This document shows positions 15,201-24,200 of a stretch of 64,000 nt of DNA, piece after piece. Each line of letters opens with the position of its first letter. Position 1 is the stretch's first letter. The position numbers were made by a program, and so were the translations under genes. Below the pieces are notes generated by a model. It saw only the letters and a list, made by a program, of their open reading frames with translations, did no database searches and was not told the DNA's origin. Source of the DNA: Bedellia somnulentella (Eukaryota; Arthropoda; Insecta; Lepidoptera; Bedelliidae); NCBI GenBank assembly GCA_963576735.1, contig OY755189.1, positions 5,432,622 through 5,496,621 on the forward strand. The letters run 5' to 3'.

Positions 15201-18200
15201 TACTCTACACCACGGTAATATACTCTACACGTGGCCGCTGGACCGCTCCACGCAGTTCACCAAGGTCACCGCCTGGGTGGCGCCCGACGACGTGGAGGAG
15301 AGACCCGTCACGGTAACATACTCTACACCACGTGCCATACTCTACACCACGGTAATATACTCTACACGTGGCCGCTGGACCGCTCCACGCAGTTCACCAA
15401 GGTCACCGCCTGGGTGGCGCCCGACGACGTGGAGGAGAGACCCGTCACGGTAACATACTCTACACCACGTGCCATACTCTACACCACGGTAATATACTCT
15501 ACACGTGGCCGCTGGACCGCTCCACGCAGTTCACCAAGGTCACCGCCTGGGTGGCGCCCGACGACGTGGAGGAGAGACCCGTCACGGTAACATACTCTAC
15601 ACCACGTTTTATGCTCTATATCACGTGATATTCTCTACACCACGTGATATACTCTACACCGCGTGATATACTCTACACCACGTGACATACTCTACACCAC
15701 GGTAATATACTCTACACGTGGCCGCTGGACCGCTCCACGCAGTTCACCAAGGTCACCGCCTGGGTGGCGCTCGACGACGTGGAGGAGAGACCCGTCACGG
15801 TAACATACTCTACACCACGTGACATACTCTACACCACGGTAATATACTCTACACGTGGCCGCTGGACCGCTCCACGCAGTTCACCAAGGTCACCGCCTGG
15901 GTGGCGCCCGACGACGTGGAGGAGAGACCCGTCACGGTAACATACTCTACACCACGTGACATACTCTACACCACGGTAATATACTCTACACGTGGCCGCT
16001 GGACCGCTCCACGCAGTTCACCAAGGTCACCGCCTGGGTGGCGCCCGACGACGCACAGTGTAGGAAAATCAAAATTTAGGGGGATTTAATTCGTTGCTAT
16101 GCTGAATAATTAAAATACTCCTTAAATATGTCATATTAAGTAGTTGAGCGATAAAGAGGAGAGGAAGAGCGCTTGTAAATAATGTAAACTTAAAAAAAAC
16201 TTTAAAAATATATTTATAAACAAAGAAAAAAGACGATTTAATAATACATTAATCACTTTCGGAAGAACTATCCACAACTCGCTCAGTTGCGGTAGGTAGT
16301 GCAAGCAAATTTAATACCTCAGGCTCTAATTGACATCGTCTACGTTTCGGACTACTACGTAGACTAGCGAGGAAGGGATCTGATGATACTAACAGCCTAT
16401 TTAAAAGGTCAGTGTTAGTATTAACTCTTGATGTTTTACGGGTGAACATTTCTCGGTATCTTCTAACATCCTTGTTCCTAGCCTCCTGTGCTTCTTCCGA
16501 TAATTGTCCAATCGGAAGAATGGATGAAGCTATGACATCTTTTCCGTGAAACAATACCTTATGCACAGAGACGGGCATGTTGTACCAAGAGTACTCTTTT
16601 ATATACAGATTCCTAGTTTCTTTGGCGTAGTGATCGAAAGCCACCAAATTGATAGGAAACTCACACGCTAGAGTTTCTAAAATTATGTGGAATTTTTGGA
16701 TAAGGTCCATGTTAAGATTAGTTATTTCAGCGGTTTTCTCTGAATTCCTAAAAAACCGTCTTGCGGTATTACCGTCGTTCGTGTTACCTGCTTGTTGAGT
16801 TGGCATATCTATTAGTAAAACTAATTCATTTTTAAACTTGCGCTGAATGATTTGCTTTCTAGTTTGAACTTTTTCTTTGTTGGCCTGGCCTCGAGCTTGC
16901 CATTGTTTAATATCAAGCCGATAGGCTATATGAAGTAAGCATTCCATGAAGCGAATCCACGAATGTAGCGGAGATAAGCCAAAACTCAAAGCATTATGAT
17001 TTAAAGGTTTATTTATTATAAGTGTTGGCTTATTCATTTCAGAGGGTTTTGCACCACATATGTAACATGTTTGGGTTGACGCTACATTTGACAAAGCACT
17101 GCAAATTTTGCCATCTATCATGGTCAGTATAAATGTTGGTTTCACCATAATGTGAAAATTATCGTCTTGGACTTCAACTGGACGTAGAGCATTAATTTCC
17201 TGTTTGATCAAAGTCACCTCTTCGTTAATCAAAGCAGTAGTCTCTTTTGTAAAATTTAATTTGATTGGGCGGCAGTACCTTGTTGATGATGGTGCTGGAT
17301 TTTGCCTTACTATGATTTTGTCACATCCAGTTTTAAAATTCATTTGAATGGGCACCATGCACGTGCTAAACAGATTTTCATCACATTGATCTGGCGATGT
17401 AAATTTCTGTTTGTACTTTTTTTGCTGCGCACCATCACAACCCCATTTAATCAATAAAGACAACTCCTTCGTCCCAGTTTTAAGCTCTTCTATAGAGTTT
17501 AGCACTTCTTTCTGGGCTAGGCATAAACGCTTAATTGTGTTATCAACCAATGACTGAACATTACAGGAGGCAACTGTCTCTGTTACAGTCATTTGTGACG
17601 GGTAACACTCTTTTTTACACTCCTTAATTTTATCGTAGGAAGGTAAAAGATTTTTAACACATGTGTTAACTCGTGTACGTATGGTTTCATATTGATTTAC
17701 TGACAAATTCGCATCTTGCATCATGCTCAAGGCTTCTTCAGTTGATAAAGATGAACCAGCGACCTTCGTCTTCATAGCTTTTTTTATTTGCGTTCCCTTG
17801 CTTGGAGGATTACACGCCAATTCTTTCGCAATTGCAGCTGAGTTTCGTTTACGTGTTTTCAGTAAATTGACTCGGTTTGCAACTGCTATTTCTTCAGGGC
17901 TAGTGGAATCAACGAGACTTTGTATCTTTCTTCTCTTTGTGCGTTCACAACATTCTTCAAACTTTTTTTGTGGTCTTCCTGGTTTGCTCGAGGAAAAAGA
18001 AGATGGTATTTCTTGCAAAAAAGTCTGTGGTAAATTCAAGTCATTGTTCAACCAGCTTAAATTCTTATGTATAAAACGTTCCCGATGACGATGACACTGA
18101 TTCCATTTTATTTCAAGTTGAAAGAAAAGATTGCGCAGAAAAGCCCTAATGTCTTTCTTAGACCCATCAGAAAGGTCTAATAATCGATAATAATTGATCA

Positions 18201-21200
18201 AAAACGCGCAAACGGCATTCAAACGCTCGGTCTTTTCGGTCGCAATCCAAATCTCAAATATTTGTTTTTTCGTTAATGAGGAGGTCATCCTGAAAAAATT
18301 AAAACAATGTATGGGTGCCGCAAAAATGCGCAAGATTTTATTATTGAATCTAAAAGCCAATACTTCAATCTATGTATTCTGATAATTTCACGCTCAAATT
18401 TTGTCAAATAACTTACTTTCATCCCTCTGAAAATGAAAATAATCTCAAACATATGTAGTTTTTACTTGGTGACTTTAAGATGACTTTTATCTAGTAATTG
18501 CATTTAATTTTATATTCATTTCAACGTTTATCTTACCTTATAAATCCTATTAACACAATGAGTGAATAAAAAACCACTTTGATATCGAATATTATACAGT
18601 AATCGTGTTAAAACAACAATCAATTTTTCTGCTCGATGACAAGTCAACAAATAAGTTTATATACTACCCACTTTGGCATTTTTTATTTAATATCCAGTGA
18701 TACCGTTTCAAAAAGTAAATACGCCACGGGTATAAGTAGGGTTTAAGGTAAAAATAGTATGCATATGCGCTTGTTTGGTTGAAGTTGAAAAATGCAATTA
18801 AATACAGGTAAATTACGAAATTCCCACATAGTGCGACGTGGAGGAGAGACCCGTCACGGTAACATACTCTACACCACGTGACATACTCTACACCACGGTA
18901 ATATACTCTACACGTGGCCGCTGGACCGCTCCACGCAGTTCACCAAGGTCACCGCCTGGGTGGCGCCCGACGACGTGGAGGAGAGACCCGTCACGGTAAC
19001 ATACTCTACACCACGTGACATACTCTACACCACGGTAATATACTCTACACGTGGCCGCTGGACCGCTCCACGCAGTTCACCAAGGTCACCGCCTGGGTGG
19101 CGCCCGACGACGTGGAGGAGAGACCCGTCACGGTAACATACTCTACACCACGTGACATACTCTACACCACGGTAACATACTCTACACGAGGCCGCTGGAC
19201 CGCTCCACGCAGTTCACCAAGGTCACCGGCTGGGTGGCGCCCGACGACGTGGAGGAGAGACCCGTCACGGTAACATACTCTACACCACGTGACATACTCT
19301 ACACCACGGTAATATACTCTACACGTGGCCGCTGGACCGCTCCACGCAGTTCACCAAGGTCACCGCCTGGGTGGCGCCCGACGACGTGGAGGAGAGACCC
19401 GTCACGGTAACATACTCTACACCACGTGACATACTCTACACCACGGTAATATACTCTACACGTGGCCGCTGGACCGCTCCACGCAGTTCACCAAGGTCAC
19501 CGCCTGGGTGGCGCCCGACGACGTGGAGGAGAGACCCGTCACGGTAACATACTCTACACCACGTGACATACTCTACACCACGGTAATATACTCTACACGT
19601 GGCCGCTGGACCGCTCCACGCAGTTCACCAAGGTCACCGCCTGGGTGGCGCCCGACGACGTGGAGGAGAGACCCGTCACGGTAACATACTCTACACCACG
19701 TGACATACTCTACACCACGGTAACATACTCTACACGAGGCCGCTGGACCGCTCCACGCAGTTCACCAAGGTCACCGCCTGGGTGGCGCCCGACGACGTGG
19801 AGGAGAGACCCGTCACGGTAACATACTCTACACCACGTGACATACTCTACACCACGGTAATATACTCTACACGTGGCCGCTGGACCGCTCCACGCAGTTC
19901 ACCAAGGTCACCGCCTGGGTGGCGCCCGACGACGTGGAGGAGAGACCCGTCACGGTAACATACTCTACACCACGTGACATACTCTACACCACGGTAATAT
20001 ACTCTACACGTGGCCGCTGGACCGCTCCACGCAGTTCACCAAGGTCACCGCCTGGGTGGCGCCCGACGACGTGGAGGAGAGACCCGTCACGGTAACATAC
20101 TCTACACCACGTGACATACTCTACACCACGGTAATATACTCTACACGTGGCCGCTGGACCGCTCCACGCAGTTCACCAAGGTCACCGCCTGGGTGGCGCC
20201 CGACGGCGTGGAGGAGAGACCCGTCACGGTAACATACTCTACACCACGTGACATACTCTACACCACGGTAACATACTCTACACGAGGCCGCTGGACCGCT
20301 CCACGCAGTTCACCAAGGTCACCGCCTGGGTGGCGCCCGACGACGTGGAGGAGAGACCCGTCACGGTAACATACTCTACACCACGTGACATACTCTACAC
20401 CACGGTAATATACTCTACACGTGGCCGCTGGACCGCTCCACGCAGTTCACCAAGGTCACCGCCTGGGTGGCGCCCGACGACGTGGAGGAGAGACCCGTCA
20501 CGGTAACATACTCTACACCACGTGACATACTCTACACCACGGTAATATAATCTACACGTGGCCGCTGGACCGCTCCACGCAGTTCACCAAGGTCACCGCC
20601 TGGGTGGCGCTCGACGACGTGGAGGCGAGACCCGTCACGGTAACATACTCTACACAACGTGACATACTCTACACCACGGTTATATACTCTACACCACGGT
20701 TATATACTCTACACGTGGCCGCTGGACCGCTCCACGCAGTTCACCAAGGTCACCGCCTGGGTGGCGCCCGACGACGTGGAGGAGAGACCCGTCACGGTAA
20801 CATACTCTACACCACGTGACATACTCTACACCACGGTAATATACTCTACACGTGGCCGCTGGACCGCTCCACGCAGTTCACCAAGGTCACCGCCTGGGTG
20901 GCGCCCGACGACGTGGAGGAGAGACCCGTCACGGTAACATACTCTACACCACGTGACATACTCTACACCACGGTAATATACTCTACACGAGGCCGCTGGA
21001 CCGCTCCACGCAGTTCACCAAGGTCACCGCCTGGGTGGTGCCCGACGACGTGGAGGAGAGACCCGTCACGGTAACATACTCTACACCACGTGACATACTC
21101 TACACCACGGTAATATACTCTACACGTGGCCGCTGGACCGCTCCACGCAGTTCACCAAGGGCACCGCCTGGGTGGCGCCCGACGACGTGGAGGAGAGACC

Positions 21201-24200
21201 CGTCACGGTAACATACTCTACACCACGTGACATACTCTACACCACGGTAACATACCCTACACGAGGCCGCTGGACCGCTCCACGCAGTTCACCAAGGTCA
21301 CCGCCTGGGTGGCGCCCGACGACGTGGAGGAGAGACCCGTCACGGTAACATACTCTACACCACGTGACATACTCTACACCACGTGACATACTCTACACCA
21401 CGGTAATATACTCTACACGTGGCCGCTGGACCGCTCCACGCAGTTCACCAAGGGCACCGCCTGGGTGGCGCCCGACGACGTGGAGGAGAGACCCATCACG
21501 GTAACATACTCTACACCACGTGACATACTCTACACCACGTGACATACTCTACACCACGGTAATATACTCTACACGTGGCCGCTGGACCGCTCCACGCAGT
21601 TCACCAAGGTCACCGGCTGGGTGGCGCCCGACGACGTGGAGGAGAGACCCGTCACGGTAACATACTCTACACCACGTGACATACTCTACACCACGGTAAT
21701 ATACTCTACACGTGGCCGCTGGACCGCTCCACGCAGTTCACCAAGGTCACCGCCTGGGTGGCGCCCGACGACGTGGAGGAGAGACCCGTCACGGTAACAT
21801 ACTCTACACCACGTGACATACTCTACACCACGGTAATATACTCTACACGTGGCCGCTGGACCGCTCCACGCAGTTCACCAAGGGCACCGCCTGGGTGGCG
21901 CCCGACGACGTGGAGGAGAGACCCGTCACGGTAACATACTCTACACCACGTGACATACTCTACACCACGGTAACATACTCTACACGAGGCCGCTGGACCG
22001 CTCCACGCAGTTCACCAAGGTCACCGCCTGGGTGGCGCCCGACGACGTGGAGGAGAGACCCGTCACGGTAACATACTCTACACCACGTGACATACTCTAC
22101 ACCACGGTAATATACTCTACACGTGGCCGCTGGACCGCTCCACGCAGTTCACCAAGGGCACCGCCTGGGTGGCGCCCGACGACGTGGAGGAGAGACCCGT
22201 CACGGTAACATACTCTACACCACGTGACATACTCTACACCACGGTAATATACTCTACACGTGGCCGCTGGACCGCTCCACGCAGTTCACCAAGGGCACCG
22301 CCTGGGTGGCGCCCGACGACGTGGAGGAGAGACCCGTCACGGTAACATACTCTACACCACGTGACATACTCTACACCACGGTAATATACTCTACACCACG
22401 TGACATACTCTACACCACGGTAATATACTCTACACGTGGCCGCTGGACCGCTCCACCCAGTTCACCAAGGTCACCGGCTGGGTGGCGCCCGACGACGTGG
22501 AGGAGAGACCCGTCACGGTAACATACTCTACACCACGTGACATACTCTACACCACGGTAACATACTCTACACCACGTGACATACTCTACACCACGGTAAT
22601 ATACTCTACACGTGGCCGCTGGACCGCTCCACGCAGTTCACCAAGGTCACCGCCTGGGTGGCGCCCGACGACGTGGAGGAGAGACCCGTCACGGTAACAT
22701 ACTCTACACCACGTGACATACTCTACACCACGGTAACATACTCTACACCACGTGACATACTCTACACCACGGTAATATACTCTACACGTGGCCGCTGGAC
22801 CGCTCCACGCAGTTCACCAAGGTCACCGCCTGGGTGGCGCCCGACGACGTGGAGGAGAGACCCGTCACGGTAACATACTCTACACCACGTGACATACTCT
22901 ACACCACGGTAATATACTCTACACGTGGCCGCTGGACCGCTCCACGCAGTTCACCAAGGTCACCGGCTGGGTGGCGCCCGACGACGTGGAGGAGAGACCC
23001 GTCACGGTAACATACTCTACACCACGTGACATACTCTACACCACGGTAACATACTCTACACCACGTGACATACTCTACACCACGGTAATATACTCTACAC
23101 GTGGCCGCTGGACCGCTCCACGCAGTTCACCAAGGTCACCGCCTGGGTGGCGCCCGACGACGTGGAGGAGAGACCCGTCACGGTAACATACTCTACACCA
23201 CGTTTTATACTCTACACCACGTGACATACTCTACACCACGGTAATATACTCTACACGTGGCCGCTGGACCGCTCCACGCAGTTCACCAAGGTCACCAGCT
23301 GGGTGGCGCCCGACGACGTGGAGGAGAGACCCGTCACGGTAACATACTCTACACCACGTGACATACTCTACACCACGGTAACATACTCTACACCACGTGA
23401 CATACTCTACACCACGGTAATATACTCTACACGTGGCCGCTGGACCGCTCCACGCAGTTCACCAAGGTCACCGCCTGGGTGGCGCCCGACGACGTGGAGG
23501 TGAGACCCGTCACGGTAACATACTCTACACCACGTTTTATGCTCTATATCACGTGATATTCTCTACACCACGTGATATACTCTACACCACGTGATATACT
23601 ATATACGTGGCCGCTGGACCGCTCCACGTTTACGTGTCACGCGTAGTTTCGTGCGTAACTTGTTCTGATAAGATTTTCAGATTAAGCTGTATGTTTCTGT
23701 GCGTAGTTTTACTGATTTTCACGTGATTTCCAAATAAATGGATTTAGTAGGCAATGTAAGGACTCCATTAAGGAACTATTTTAGTTTTGAACAACTTTCT
23801 ATTTATGATGATAATATATCTCAAAAATTTATCCTCCAACAAATCAAACAAATAAAAATAATAAGTACTCTACATTGAGTGATCGAAATTAATATAATTA
23901 TTTTATTTACAACTTTCTGGCCTTAGCCAAATAATAAAACACAAACACTTAATATTATTGTATAACGCAATGAATAATCCCCACATAATGTTGTCCAGGG
24001 CTGCTACGTGCGCGGGCTGTACCTGGAGGGCGCGCGCTGGGACGCGGCGGACGGGTGTCTGCGGCGCTCGCACCCCAAGGTGCTGGTGACGGCGCTGCCA
24101 GTGCTGCACGTCATCCCCGTCGAGTTCCACAAACTCAAGTTGCAGGTAACACTACGGTACTACGAGGGCGGATCAATAAGTCCGTGACTTTTTGAATTTC

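Noticed and set aside
13986..15628. Repeated 71-119 residue open frames in the array (YSTPR...ILYTTV type)
   Set aside because: They are translations of the exon/intron tandem unit in shifted frames, end at the same stop in each unit and have no start or splice logic. They are not genes.
17723..18088. 121-residue plus-strand frame
   Set aside because: It is the antisense shadow of the Transib transposase gene.
16054..18833. Possibility that the Transib ORF is a domesticated host gene
   Set aside because: Intact transposon ends and a perfect 5-bp target duplication inside a repeat unit show a mobile insertion.
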